DNA from: Podospora pseudocomata
Lineage: Eukaryota; Ascomycota; Sordariomycetes; Sordariales; Podosporaceae
DNA: 64,000 bases
Reading direction: 5' to 3'
NCBI RefSeq assembly: GCF_035222375.1
Contig: NC_085890.1
Location: 2,418,001-2,482,000, forward strand
Of this stretch, positions 23,335-33,870 are shown in pieces. The position numbers and the translations under genes were made by a program. Below the pieces are notes generated by a model, which was given only the letters and a program-made list of their open reading frames with translations, was not told the origin of the DNA and made no database searches. Each line of letters opens with the position of its first letter. The first letter of the stretch is position 1.

Positions 23335-24118
23335 TGTTTTCGTATGGTCAACCAATACCAACTTGTAGATATCGCGCGCGCGCGCAAAAGCCAGAAAATC
23401 CTCGTGAAGAGGTTGTGCGAAGAAGGGTGACGGCGAAAGCGCGTAAAGTGGCGACCGCTGGCCGTTGAACTTCCCCGGCAAGATGCCAAGAACGGGGCTT
23501 ATCTCTCGGTGATAAGAACCGCGGGGCAGCTGGAATAGAGGTCCGGATAGGAAAAGAAAAGAGTTCAGGAAAAGGAAAAGGAAAGGGAAAAGGTTGAAAA
23601 GTAAATAAAAGAAGTCCTCCCCAGTCCCAGAAGCGGTGAAACAATGCTTAGGAAAGATGGCCGATGATGAAAGAGGGGGAGGGGATCATGACTGGCAGTG
23701 ACACATTGACCATTGTCCGGGGTGAGCAGCCAATCGGAAGCGGAGCGCAGGGCATGCGGAGCTCGGCGAGTGACTCCAATTCATCATCGACGACCACATG
23801 TCTCAAAGGCACGCCTTATTGATGATGGGTCTTCGATGTCTGAGGAGGGCCCGAGGAACGGTCGATAGGCTCTGTCTGACAAGTTTCCAAATGCCCACCC
23901 TTCTCAAGTCCAGGAAACATGACTCTTCTCCTCAAGCAGAGCGTTTTGAACTCGAAACATTGGGGACGATAGTGAGCAGCACCAAAATAAACAGCACAGA
24001 ATAACAAAATGGTATTACCTCCAACTCCACCTCCCCCCAAAGACAATCCTCTATCCTACCCGCTTTTGTTGCCATAGTCCATCCATCCATTCACCATCAC
24101 CAAACATTACTACACCCC
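23335..24118. other. Intergenic region upstream of the R3H-type gene
   Basis: No gene seen. Purine-rich repeats of the AGGAAAAGGAAAGG kind occur near 23550-23600, on the promoter side of the minus-strand gene. Confidence 0.5.
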
Positions 24119-25606
24119 TCACGACCACCGATTCTGCCCCAACCCATTCAAACTACTCCTCAACTCCCTCAGCTCCGCCCTCCCATTCCTAACCTCATAA
24201 ACCTTCACCCCTCCCCTTTCCCCTTCCTTTTCCCCTCTCCCCATCTCCCCCTCCTCAATATCCCCCAGCCTCTCCATCCCCCTCCTATCCCTGTCCCCCA
24301 CCATACCCAAAACACTATTCCTCACACTATTCCTCCTTTCCCCGGTATTTACTTCACTAAAATTCCCCATCCTCCTCCCGCTACTACCCACAGTAGAACT
24401 CCTACTCACATTACTATTTCCTATCCCCACCGGCAAAGGCGGAACCCTCGGCACTGGACTGGAAGACCACCGACTAGGCAACCAAGCGGTAAACAACCCT
24501 GATATTGGCGACGGTCTAGAAATGTCCCTTCTTGGCTCGGTTGGGGACGAAGAAGGGGATGATTGCCTTCGGCGTTTGAGCATGATAAAGGATATCACTA
24601 TCAGTGCTATGGCAGCTACTGACCCGACGACGGGCGCGGCGATCCAGGCGTTGCTTGAGGGGGGGTCTATGGAGGGGTCGTTGGCGCCGCCGGAGAAGGT
24701 GTCGGGGAACTGATCTGGCGAGGCTGAGGGGGCAGGGAATGGGAAGGCCGGCGGCGGAGCAAGGGTTTCAGTGGTTGAGCTGATATCAGAGACCGCAGTG
24801 GTGGCCTCGCCTGGTAAAGCCGTTGTGGTGGCGGCGGGTGGGAGCTCAATAGAAGATGGGGTTATGGATGGGTTCGCGGGAGGAGTGAAGAAGACCACCC
24901 CATTGCCGTTCGCCGCTCCTCCCGGTGGCACCGGAATAGTCGACACCCCCGGCCCGGGCGGGGGCTGATTCGGGTCAGCCGCTGCCAACACACGCGCCGA
25001 ATCCGTCCTCCGGTCCGCGGCTAAATCTCCCGGGTCGGCGACGCCGGTCTTGAGATAACAGTTCTTGAACCCAAGGTTCAGGGTCGGATCGTAGCTCACG
25101 GCTGCGCACCCTGATGTAGCAGCACACTGTCCCAAGCAATCCTGGAATGTCGGTGCAAAGTTCTGGCTCATGTCACTCCCAGCAATAATGAACCCGCACA
25201 TGACCTGGAAGTTTGTCCCCAGTGCCACCTGGGTGCCGGGTAATGCAGGGCAGTTGGACGAGGCTTCGGGGAAGGAGGCGATTCCGGAGTCGATACCACG
25301 CACGAACTGCCTCGGGTCGACCGGTGCGAGGCGGGTCTTTAAGAAACATCTTGTCCCGTCGTACGACGCCCCATCGCAGCGAGGGTGGAAAGAGGAGCAG
25401 AGATCCATGCACGCCGTCAAGTCGAACGCGTCCAACCTCTCCACGACATCCCCGTCGAGGTTGGTGTTGCAAAACAGGGTAAAGTCCTGAACGCTCCCTA
25501 TCGTCGTCCCATTCCCGCTCGCCCGAGTGCAGGGATTATTCTGTCGTCGGTTCATCCTCGCTCGATCCAGTATTTTCGTACGTTGTAGACTGTGTGAAGG
25601 TGACAT
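24119..25606 (-). CDS. Single-pass membrane protein with two PAN/apple-like modules
   Basis: Single exon, 495 residues from the ATG at 25606. Two cysteine-rich modules (about residues 35-110 and 120-200) share the PAN/apple-like pattern: FTLFCNTNLDG with CMDLCSS and CDGASYDG in the first, FQVMCGFIIAG with CLGQCAATSGCAAVSYD in the second. A Pro/Ser/Thr-rich stalk follows, then a membrane helix (APVVGSVAAIALIVISFIM) stopped by KRRRQ, and a cytosolic tail of low complexity. The predicted topology puts the modules outside the cell, yet the visible N-terminus has no signal peptide, so a short upstream exon may be missing from this model. Such modules bind carbohydrate or protein; role unknown. Confidence 0.75.
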   Translation of the reverse strand: MSPSHSLQRTKILDRARMNRRQNNPCTRASGNGTTIGSVQDFTLFCNTNLDGDVVERLDAFDLTACMDLCSSFHPRCDGASYDGTRCFLKTRLAPVDPRQFVRGIDSGIASFPEASSNCPALPGTQVALGTNFQVMCGFIIAGSDMSQNFAPTFQDCLGQCAATSGCAAVSYDPTLNLGFKNCYLKTGVADPGDLAADRRTDSARVLAAADPNQPPPGPGVSTIPVPPGGAANGNGVVFFTPPANPSITPSSIELPPAATTTALPGEATTAVSDISSTTETLAPPPAFPFPAPSASPDQFPDTFSGGANDPSIDPPSSNAWIAAPVVGSVAAIALIVISFIMLKRRRQSSPSSSPTEPRRDISRPSPISGLFTAWLPSRWSSSPVPRVPPLPVGIGNSNVSRSSTVGSSGRRMGNFSEVNTGERRNSVRNSVLGMVGDRDRRGMERLGDIEEGEMGRGEKEGERGGVKVYEVRNGRAELRELRSSLNGLGQNRWS

Positions 25607-26229
25607 TGTGATATGTGTGTGATCAATCATCCAACCCAGTTGGAATGTATGTGATGACAAGTGTGATGGGAGATCAGTGTTCGAGGAAAAGTGTCAGGAT
25701 AATCCGTCATCCAGACAAGCAATAAACATTATGATGAGACGTCCACCATCCTCAACACACTTTGGCAAGACCAAGAAGAAAAAGAGAAGGGGGAATCGAG
25801 CACACCACGAACCCCAAAAAACCTGCCCAACACCCTTTATACCAACCAACCTCGCGGAACATCGCCAGTCAGTCCCCCAAACCCGTCGCAGACAAAGCAT
25901 ATCGCATACGCCAGACCTGATCGACCTCACATCAACCCAATGCCGGACAGTGCTTCACCCACCACGACTACTACAGCTCCAGCCCATCCAGTCTGTAGCT
26001 GCTTGTGGCGGGTAAACTACCACATGAGACGGCACTCTTGAAGGATGTCCCAACAGCCTTGTTCCATGTAAGCAGATCATCCCCCTCAACCCGTGCCCCT
26101 TCCGGTTCGCCAAACACCCACACCACCGGAACAATCCCCCCAAGAGCCCCAAGCCTTATTTCTCTACCCGCTGCCCCAATCCCTCAGGATAAATACCTCT
26201 TCAAGTTTGATGTTTTGTCGCGGCCATCG

Positions 26230-26269
26230 ATCAGGACAGACAGCCATTTATCAGGACAGACAGCCATTT
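26230..26269. repeat. 20-bp tandem duplication
   Basis: Two perfect adjacent copies of ATCAGGACAGACAGCCATTT in non-coding DNA. Confidence 0.95.
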
Positions 26270-26865
26270 TGCCGCCTGCTTCGGAGCCAAATGTTAACCA
26301 AAAAAGGGGTGGTCAGCCCCCGGGTCATCACCATCGAAGGCAATGCACAAAAGAGAAAACCAGCCCTCCATCCCTCCCAGATCCAATCTGCAGGGCCCGC
26401 GATCTATCCCAGATGTGTCCTCGCCCGTCAAGCCACTGGCGTTTGGGTTCTATGTCCGTGCGTGCGCGCGGGGTTGCATCAGATCGCATTGTCAAGCATA
26501 TCGCGCTCAGATGCCAATCCATCCTCAGACAACAGGCCTTCCCCAGAAAACCCATCAGACGGGGCGTGCAAAGATCTGGGGAGGAGGAGGAGGGTCGCTT
26601 AGCATCTTGCAGATTCTCGGGGTGGGCGATTGACGAAACAACACGATCCGTTCAATATCACTCATGGTCGGCGACGCCGTCGCTGTCAGTCAAGCAGTCA
26701 GTGCTGCTGCAGGGGAAAAAGAATTGGCGTAAAAATAGTCGTGTTCATATTGATCAACCATCGTACCGTACCTACACATCATGTAGCATGATCCCCAAAT
26801 CTGCGATTGCTGGTAAAAGTCGAAAGATAAGAGTCGCTCAAGCAACCGACCACATGCTACATGCA

Positions 26866-26884
26866 CCCTAACCCTAACCTAACC
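26866..26884. repeat. Short interstitial telomere-like repeat
   Basis: CCCTAACCCTAA followed by CCTAACC: about three units of the fungal telomere repeat (TTAGGG on the other strand), one imperfect. Confidence 0.8.
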
Positions 26885-27147
26885 ATCCGTCATCCTCCCC
26901 AAAACACAGAACCACTCTAAGAGCGCTCCTCTTCCCTTTAAAGCCAAACGCCATATATTTCAGACTCGATAACCCTACCTTCCAAGAAATGGGCTCAAGC
27001 CGCCTTCATAACGCCGCGTCCCAATGTAATGCAAGTCGTTTAGATACCGGACAGAGTCGTCCTCTGTTCATAACTGGTCAAGAAATGAAATATGAACCTA
27101 ACAATGCTTAACCGCCCTCAATACGGAATATCAGACTTTCCGTTATC

Positions 27148-28282
27148 CTATCCACGGTTGGTGTCAAAATTCCTGTGAGGGTCGCCAATACCGCCGGGCT
27201 TGAGCAGCGGTGTGGTCTCCGCTGCTGCGTCGCTATCCTGACGATCCAAGATGGTCTGGAGATGGTCTGGGGAGTTGGCGTAGTGTTCGGGGTGAGAGGT
27301 GTACCGGCCGGGAGTATCATCATCAAAGCCATTAGCGTGAAGATGTGATGGCGGCAGGCTGTCAATGGTTGAATTGACGAGGCCGTTGCGGGATTGTATC
27401 TCGTAGTAGATGGCGAGGTACAGCAGCAGCCCTTGCATGGTGGCCGTCAGGACGAAAATGCCCCACGAACTCCAACCAGCCAAGCCAAGGCGCGCAAACA
27501 AGCTGGCCGCAAAGAGAAAGCCACCGGGCGTCTGGATGCACATCATGGGAATGCTGAGACTGCCCACATGCTTAAGATGGTAAGTCGTCCAGATTTGTGG
27601 AACGTATTGCACTGCCGCCAAAAGAGCAGCCATGACGCCCAGTACGTTGGCCCAAATTTCTAGGTGGTCCTTGGCAAGCGTCGACAGAATGCCCGTAACG
27701 AGAATGACAGCGAGGCCGTGGAGCAGGGTCAACGAGGCTACCAGCAGAGCTGTCTGCCACCGCGGCTGGTCCTCCTCTTCGCCCAGCTCTTCGTTATCGG
27801 GGTCGTGGGCGGGATTATATCGGAAGAAGACGAGGAACAAGACGAAGCTATGCGTTTGTTAACAACGGGATCCCACCATGCCCAGCAAATAAAGACTTAC
27901 ATGAAGGTGAAGCAAATCCACTGCACACCTAGTTGCGCAATCCCAAGCAGTCCAGCAACACAGTGCAATGTCTCGAGCTCCTTGCAGCAGGCGACGTCTT
28001 GTCTCGATTGGGGAAGCAGCAAGATGTTGGCAAAAGCCGATGTCGCCGAGGTTGTACCGAGCAAGATAAAGTACGGGGAGATGCCCTCGGAGGTGCCACG
28101 CGAGATGATTCGGAAGTGCTGGGGTAGGTAGCTGATGAGCATGCCAACCACGATGACGCTGCGGGACTGTCAGTACAGGAAGAAGGCATGAGAGAAGATC
28201 AGGCCCACCTCGAAACGATGAGGTTCACAACGTTGAGGTCGCGAAGTTTCTCGCAGCGGTCTGCACTGAATAGTGACTCCAT
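27148..28282 (-). CDS. PQ-loop repeat membrane protein
   Basis: Three exons on the minus strand (28209-28282, 27901-28158, 27148-27847) give 343 residues with about seven membrane helices. Two PQ-loop motifs are clear: SYLPQHFRIISRG with SEGISPYFILLG in the first half, and QYVPQIWTTYHLKHVGS with LSIPMMCIQTPGG in the second. The family includes cystinosin, yeast Ypq proteins and related SWEET-fold transporters, mostly of vacuolar/lysosomal or Golgi membranes. The loop HDPDNEELGEEEDQP separates the halves. The cytosolic tail contains ETTPLLKPGG, which includes an acidic dileucine-like sorting signal typical of vacuolar proteins. The cargo cannot be predicted. The gene diverges from the WD40 gene. 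Confidence 0.85.
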
Positions 28283-28854
28283 TTTGAATACCTTGATTGG
28301 TTTGGTGATGGCTGATAACGGTGGAGGCGCTTTTGTTGCGGGGAGTTCTCGGGAGATGCTGGCACCAGGGCTCCTACTCGACGTTGGTTCTGTCCCACAC
28401 AGAGTCTCTCTCGTATGACACTGCGTCTCAATCGTCTGGTAACTTTGGTGAGGAGCAGCCGCGACTCTCGAGGCTGATGTCGCGACTGGATGTTTGGTGA
28501 GCTGGAGAAGGCGTCAGGCGGACAGCTCATGCACGGTTGCGTAGCTTTCCCCCTGCAGTTGCCTGCCGGGTGCTGGTTTCCAGGGCGCCCGCCGCCATTG
28601 TGGGGGAGGAAATGTGGGGCAACGAGGCCCTAGACCTTCAAGGTTCTCGCTATTAGCGCTTTCCATTGATCAAGGTACTTTATCGGCAAATTCATGTGAG
28701 AAGATACTTGACAAAGCGGTCTGCACTATTTGCAGCTTGACTTCAACTCTCACCTCATCGCGACTATCATCGAGCTCAATATCAAGACGATTCCTCTCAG
28801 ACTCTCTCTCATTCAACATTGACTCGAAAAAATACAAAATACAGAGTATCCAAG
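28283..28854. promoter_or_regulatory. Shared upstream region of two divergent genes
   Basis: 572 bp between the start codons of the PQ-loop gene (-) and the WD40 gene (+) must hold both promoters and leaders. No individual element is confidently recognised. Confidence 0.55.
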
Positions 28855-30270
28855 ATGTCGACAGAACCCAACAAGAATTCCCCGACTCACAAACTACCCA
28901 CCCACCCACCAAGAGAACCTACTCCCGAAATTCAACCACCAACCACGAACAAGCCTTCCCTCAACCTCCTGACCTCAGCCACCTGCCCAACTACCTCCCC
29001 CCCAAAATATCCCGACCCCCGCAACCGCGACACCCCCTTCTTCAAATCAGCCCAATGGACAGCAGACGGCACAACCCTCCTAACCCTCACCTCCCACCCC
29101 TCCATCCAAACCTACGTCCTCCCCTCCACCCTCCTCACCCCCCCTCACCCCCCCCTCACCCCAACATCAACCCTCCCCCTCCCAGAACCAACCTCAACCT
29201 TCTCCCCCTCTCCCTACTTCTCCCTCTCTCACCCCTCAACTCAATACCTCCTCACCGCCACCACCGACCACCCCATCCACCTAACCCCCATCTTCTCCCC
29301 TGCTTCCCCCCCGCTCGCCTCCTTCTTTTTGATAAAACCAGAAACAGAATCCTACCTCCCCATCACCTCCCTCGTCTGGCCCTCCCCAGGTACTCACTTC
29401 ATAACCGGAACAACCAACCTCCTCGCCTTATTCGACATCTCCCGCCCTGATTCCCTGTGCTCTACCCCACTCTTGAAAATCCCTACCATCCCCTCCACTC
29501 GTCACATCAGCAAGGGAAATGGTATAGGAATGCGAGGGACCGTTTCCGCGTTGGGGCTTCAGCCGACAGGTGCTGGGGAGGGGATACTAGCTGCGGGAAC
29601 TTGGACAAGGTGGGTGGGGTTGTACGACATCTACCGCTCCGGCAGCGTCATCGCCAACTTCAGCGTTAAACCCTCCGCTGATCACGAAGCGGGGATTAAA
29701 GGCAAGGGAGTAGTCCAAACAATCTGGAGTCCGTGTGGGCGGTACTTGGTTGTGAATGAAAGAGGGAGTGAAGGGTTGCTGGTTTATGATGTGAGGGGGA
29801 TGCATAAACTGCTAGGGTGGTTATCCGGCAGAGATGGGACGACAAATCAGCGACTAGGCGTCGACGTCTTTCCCGATCAAAACGGCAACGGGTTTGAGGT
29901 TTGGGCTGGGACGAAGAACGGGACGGTGGTCATGTATGAAGGGGTTGGGATGAACGAAGGGGAAACGAAGCCGACTTGGGAGTGGGGGGTGAATGATGGG
30001 GAGAGCGCAGTTGGTGCGACGGCTATGCATTCGAGTGGGAGTGTGCTGGCTACTTGCTCGGGGAGTTGGAAGGTGGCGGATGATGGTAGCAGTGATGAGG
30101 GTAGCAGCGATGATAGCGACAGCGACAGTGAGGATGACTCGTCATCCGGGAAAAAGCCAGCTTTTGTCGTCGAGGAAACAAGCCTCAAGGTCTGGAGTAT
30201 TGATGCCAGCAATGGTGCGGCAGCGCAAGAATTTGAGCCACTAGAGGGAGATGTGGAAGAGAAAGAATGA
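28855..30270 (+). CDS. WD40 protein of the TCAB1 (WRAP53)/Swt21 type
   Basis: Single exon, 471 residues from the ATG at 28855 (a less likely in-frame ATG lies at 28819). The order of strands matches the TCAB1/Swt21 propeller: FFKSAQWTADGTTLLTLT, then YLPITSLVWPSP, a LLALFDISRP strand, ISALGL-like VSALGLQPT, WVGLYDIYR, and VVQTIWSPCGRYLVVNER. TCAB1 proteins bind CAB-box RNAs and help telomerase RNP trafficking in animals; yeast Swt21 is linked to splicing. A strongly acidic Ser/Asp insert (about residues 410-435) interrupts the last blade before LKVWSIDAS. The function in this fungus is inferred from family only. Confidence 0.75.
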   Translation: MSTEPNKNSPTHKLPTHPPREPTPEIQPPTTNKPSLNLLTSATCPTTSPPKYPDPRNRDTPFFKSAQWTADGTTLLTLTSHPSIQTYVLPSTLLTPPHPPLTPTSTLPLPEPTSTFSPSPYFSLSHPSTQYLLTATTDHPIHLTPIFSPASPPLASFFLIKPETESYLPITSLVWPSPGTHFITGTTNLLALFDISRPDSLCSTPLLKIPTIPSTRHISKGNGIGMRGTVSALGLQPTGAGEGILAAGTWTRWVGLYDIYRSGSVIANFSVKPSADHEAGIKGKGVVQTIWSPCGRYLVVNERGSEGLLVYDVRGMHKLLGWLSGRDGTTNQRLGVDVFPDQNGNGFEVWAGTKNGTVVMYEGVGMNEGETKPTWEWGVNDGESAVGATAMHSSGSVLATCSGSWKVADDGSSDEGSSDDSDSDSEDDSSSGKKPAFVVEETSLKVWSIDASNGAAAQEFEPLEGDVEEKE

Positions 30271-30417
30271 AGTTTGGTATTTGAGCAAAGCATTTGAGCA
30301 AATATCGCAAGGGGTCAACACTACCCATAGCTACCTGGTATCGAGCAAACGATTTTCAGAGCAAAAGCCGGCAAAAGATCCGAGTACATCATCCGACATC
30401 GATCGCCTCCCGCCATC

Positions 30418-33410
30418 TTACATGTCAGAACCTTCAAATACATCGTCATCGTCATATTCGCCAACCGCATGTTGGTCCCACGGCTCATCAAGAACCCGGC
30501 TGGCTCGTTCCAATATCTTCCGCCCCCCGAGCGATTCCTCAAGCATGGCGATTCTATCCTCCAACGACATCATCAGAAACTTCGGCAATCCATATGACTG
30601 CCCTCTCTTGCCTCCTACGGCCAAGTCATCTGCCGGGACAGGCAGCCTTTTGAGAATGACCTGGGCGGCAAACACGTTCATGCCTGCCCGGAAGAGAAAG
30701 GCCTCGTGGTGAGTTTCCGGAGGAGTCACCAAGCTCTTCACATCAGCTTGCTCGCTGGCATGGTCACAGATCGTCTTCGCCACCCACTTCGCCAGCGTCT
30801 CGGTTCCTCCTCCCACATACAACACACGCACCTCTGTGTCCAAACCGCCCACAAATCCCTGAAACTCGGCCAGCGCCTTTGCATCTGACTGAGACAGCGG
30901 TGTCATCGCCTCATTGAACTTGTTGCCCTCAGACACAAAGACGATCAACCGCTCGTACCGCAAAGCAGCATTCTGGACCACGCCGTGATAGTTCACTGTC
31001 TTGTCCGGTTGGCCTGGCATGGGCCTTTGACGCAGCTTTACCATGGTCAGCAGCATAATCCCAGTGGCAGGGGATATCGTCAAGTCAGCGTCGTCAAGGT
31101 TAGGCGAACGCAGGCCTGGGAACCATGTAGCTGGTCGGTGAAGTTTGTAGTCGCGACGTACAATCTCTATTCCGGGGAGCAGCTTCGCTAAGAACTGCGC
31201 CATCGGGCCAACCGCCGTGAAGGATGCAACTATTCTGGGCCGCTGTTCCGGAGGCGCAATGTCTGGAGCAGCTGCTGGGATCTCAGGAAGAGCAGGGAGC
31301 GACTCCGCTGGTTGTGTGGCCCCGAATAGTTTATTAACCCGATAGCTGGGATGGCCGCTGTTGGATCGGTCTGTTACAGCGCGGAAGTTGACCGCAACAA
31401 AAGAATCGAGCAACGTTCTGAAGTCGGGGTATTCTTGCACAAGCCCCCCGAATAGATCTGTTGTTGGGACCGGCGGGAGGTTATCACCTTCAGCTAGGCC
31501 GAGCATGCGGCGCGTTGGTGGGTGGGCAGATGGCCTTGGTATTGGCCGTATCTCTATGGGATCTGCTCGAAGTCTTTTTTGGCCGGCCAAAACCGCAACG
31601 GGACCTGGGACCGGCGGCTCCACTACACCATCTTCGACTGGCCGGGCTCGGTGTGTGACTGTTGTCCTGGACAGTGGTTCGCTCGAGCTCCCATCTTCTC
31701 GATTAGCACGTGAAGTGGTCAATGTCGGGTCTCCCGTGGAGGACAAAGGTAGTAATTCTTCATCGTCGTCAAGATGCATCTGCAAGATCAACAGTCCTGG
31801 TTTCTTGCGCACCAGGTCTTCACTTGTCACCACATGTTCGTCTTCTCCATGTCCTAGGAAGTGGTCAAGGTGCTCCTGGTCTACCTTGATGGCCTCAGGT
31901 GCCAATGTCTTTGTTTTCATATGCGCCATAGGCGTCCAGACGATCCGCTGCTCAGCCGCTCGGTTGTGACCCCACTTGGTCCCTTGCCAGTCGACGTCGG
32001 TTGTCCCTCGAATAAAGCCGAATTGTGCCCTGGCGCTCTGGAGCTGTTGCTCCCATGCCGGGGTCGGCAACGAGAAGTCCATGAGAGGAACTGAAACCCT
32101 GGCTATGGCGTCAAGTGGCTCGAGTCTTTCCTGTTCAGCGTACCGCACGAGCGTGGCAGCCTTGTCGTCAAAGAACCTTGAAAGATGGCGTTCCTCCTCA
32201 TAGATCTCTGGGGACATGCTTCTTGGCTCAGTCAGAACACCTGCATGTGTAAGGTCTTCGAGCCACAAGGCATCGTCAGGTTGCGAGTGCGGAAGAGGTG
32301 GAAATATTGGCACGTCGAGATACGGGTGCTCGGGGAGCGGGTAATGTGTCGGTGGCAACACTGATGACTCAAAGAGCCCACCTCTTATCATGTCCGGGAT
32401 GTCCATATCATCAGAGCGGTCGGGTGAGATTTGAGCTGCCGACGCCTCATCCCAAAAAATCTCGTCTTGCCGAAGAAGCTTGTTCTCCGCAACCCGGACC
32501 TCTTCACTGATGTCAGAAAATGGAGAAGAAGGTTGCGGAACCCGACATGTCTCTTCATCAGGAACAAACAGATCGTCGAATGGCTCCAGCATAGGACTCA
32601 GGGGCGGTGACAAAGGCTCTGTAGCTCCAAAACTTGGAAGCTTCACACAATGTTAGCATCTAGGCCAACCCACGAAGCTGCCGAACTTACACCATGATAA
32701 GTGCTGTTACTAGCCAACAGATCCCTCTGATCTTTGTCGATCCACTCCGTCTTGAGAATCTGCACAAGATATCCTACTGTCTCCTTTGTAACCTCGAGCG
32801 GTTCAGTTGCAGCCTTCTTCAACAATTCCTTCTCCATGGCATTTGCATTTTCGGCAAACTCAAGCCCTTCACCCTCGGCCACATCGGCATCATCCAGGGG
32901 AAGGCCGTGGTCTGGCAACGTGTCCTTCCGGAAAGAGGTGACTCTCCGTCTCAACCTGTGGCAGTCGCTATTGTGGTCGCTTCGAATGATCGGGGGTTCG
33001 AGCTTGAGCTCTTTCAGGCTAGGGGTTTCCTCCAGGCACAATTCTTCCATCAGATCGGCAACCTCAATCGTAGTGCATCGTTGAAAGGTCTGTTGAAGCA
33101 GTTGCATTGACTCAGCCGGCACCTGCCATTGCTCCAGTGCGGGGATGATGGGGCGGAAGGCGCATTCTTGCAGTGTTCCATTTTCGATCAAATGACTAGG
33201 TTGGACGTCGACAATGGTGGCAGCAATGGTGCCGGTTTCGTCGAGAATGTCGGACCAGGGGTCAATACCGGGGAATGTGAGGCCATGGTGGAGGGCATAT
33301 TCGTCCGCCTCCATGTGTGCGGGTGAAACCTCGGTCGGCGGGGAGGAGGGAACTGGACTCCAGGATGAGCCATCCAGAGAGAACAGGTTAGACTCTGAGG
33401 TGAAGTCCAT
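30418..33410 (-). CDS. Large protein with XPF-like C-terminal fold, possible Zip2/SHOC1
   Basis: Two exons on the minus strand (32691-33410 and 30418-32640; intron phase 0) give 980 residues. The first ~650 residues are divergent and largely disordered. The region from about residue 700 to 930 reads like a degenerate XPF/ERCC4 nuclease module: DADLTISPATGIMLLTMVKL and QRPMPGQ, then RYERLIVFVSE, then EVRVLYVGGGTETLAKWV, and finally an HhH-like FRAGMNVFAAQVILKRLP. The catalytic GDx/ERKxxxD signature is not seen, which fits the inactive XPF-like proteins Zip2 (yeast) and SHOC1 (animals), meiotic crossover factors. The tail is acidic (EYDDDDVFEG). Family assignment is inference from pattern and size; no search was run. 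The stop faces the WD40 gene, 147 bp away. Confidence 0.65.
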
Positions 33411-33870
33411 GTTGCTTGCCGTGTTGGGACAGCCACGCTGCCATGCTTTGGTTCATTCGGAAGTTGCTTCGGGAGAATTGCGAGAGGTCTTTTAGAACAA
33501 AGCTTTCTTGTGTGGGTCAGATCAGCCACAGTGTGGCTCTGAAAACATATCGAGGGCACCGAGGGGAAGGCACGACCATATCTGCCTATAACCCACCTTC
33601 CTAGTAAAGTTCAGATATATGACGCAAGCAGAACAGTCGAACACGTCAAGGAAACTATTCTAGGAGGGTGGGTGCTCGATATATTGACTCTGCCATGGAT
33701 CTTGTATTGTATTCATCTTGCATTGTATAAGGTAATCTATGACATAATCTCCCTGCCATGGCACACTCTGATGCCCATCACCAATGCAGCCTCAACAAAG
33801 AATCACGTAGTTGACGGTTCTCTGGGTCGACCGGCGGAGAAAAATGACATCTGGCCAGGTGGTGGGGAGG
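33411..33870. other. Intergenic region upstream of the XPF-like gene
   Basis: No gene seen. It marks the passage from the conserved left half to the gene-poor accessory part. Confidence 0.5.

Larger units (their letters stand above)
25607..27147. other. Intergenic region with a tandem duplication and telomere-like run
   Basis: About 1.5 kb. A 288-codon open frame on the plus strand (26005-26871) shows no motif and no conserved start, so it is not called. Two repeats are listed separately. Confidence 0.5.

Noticed and set aside
26005-26871. 288-codon plus-strand frame
   Set aside because: No motif, spans a tandem duplication and a telomere-like run, and lacks a convincing ATG context.
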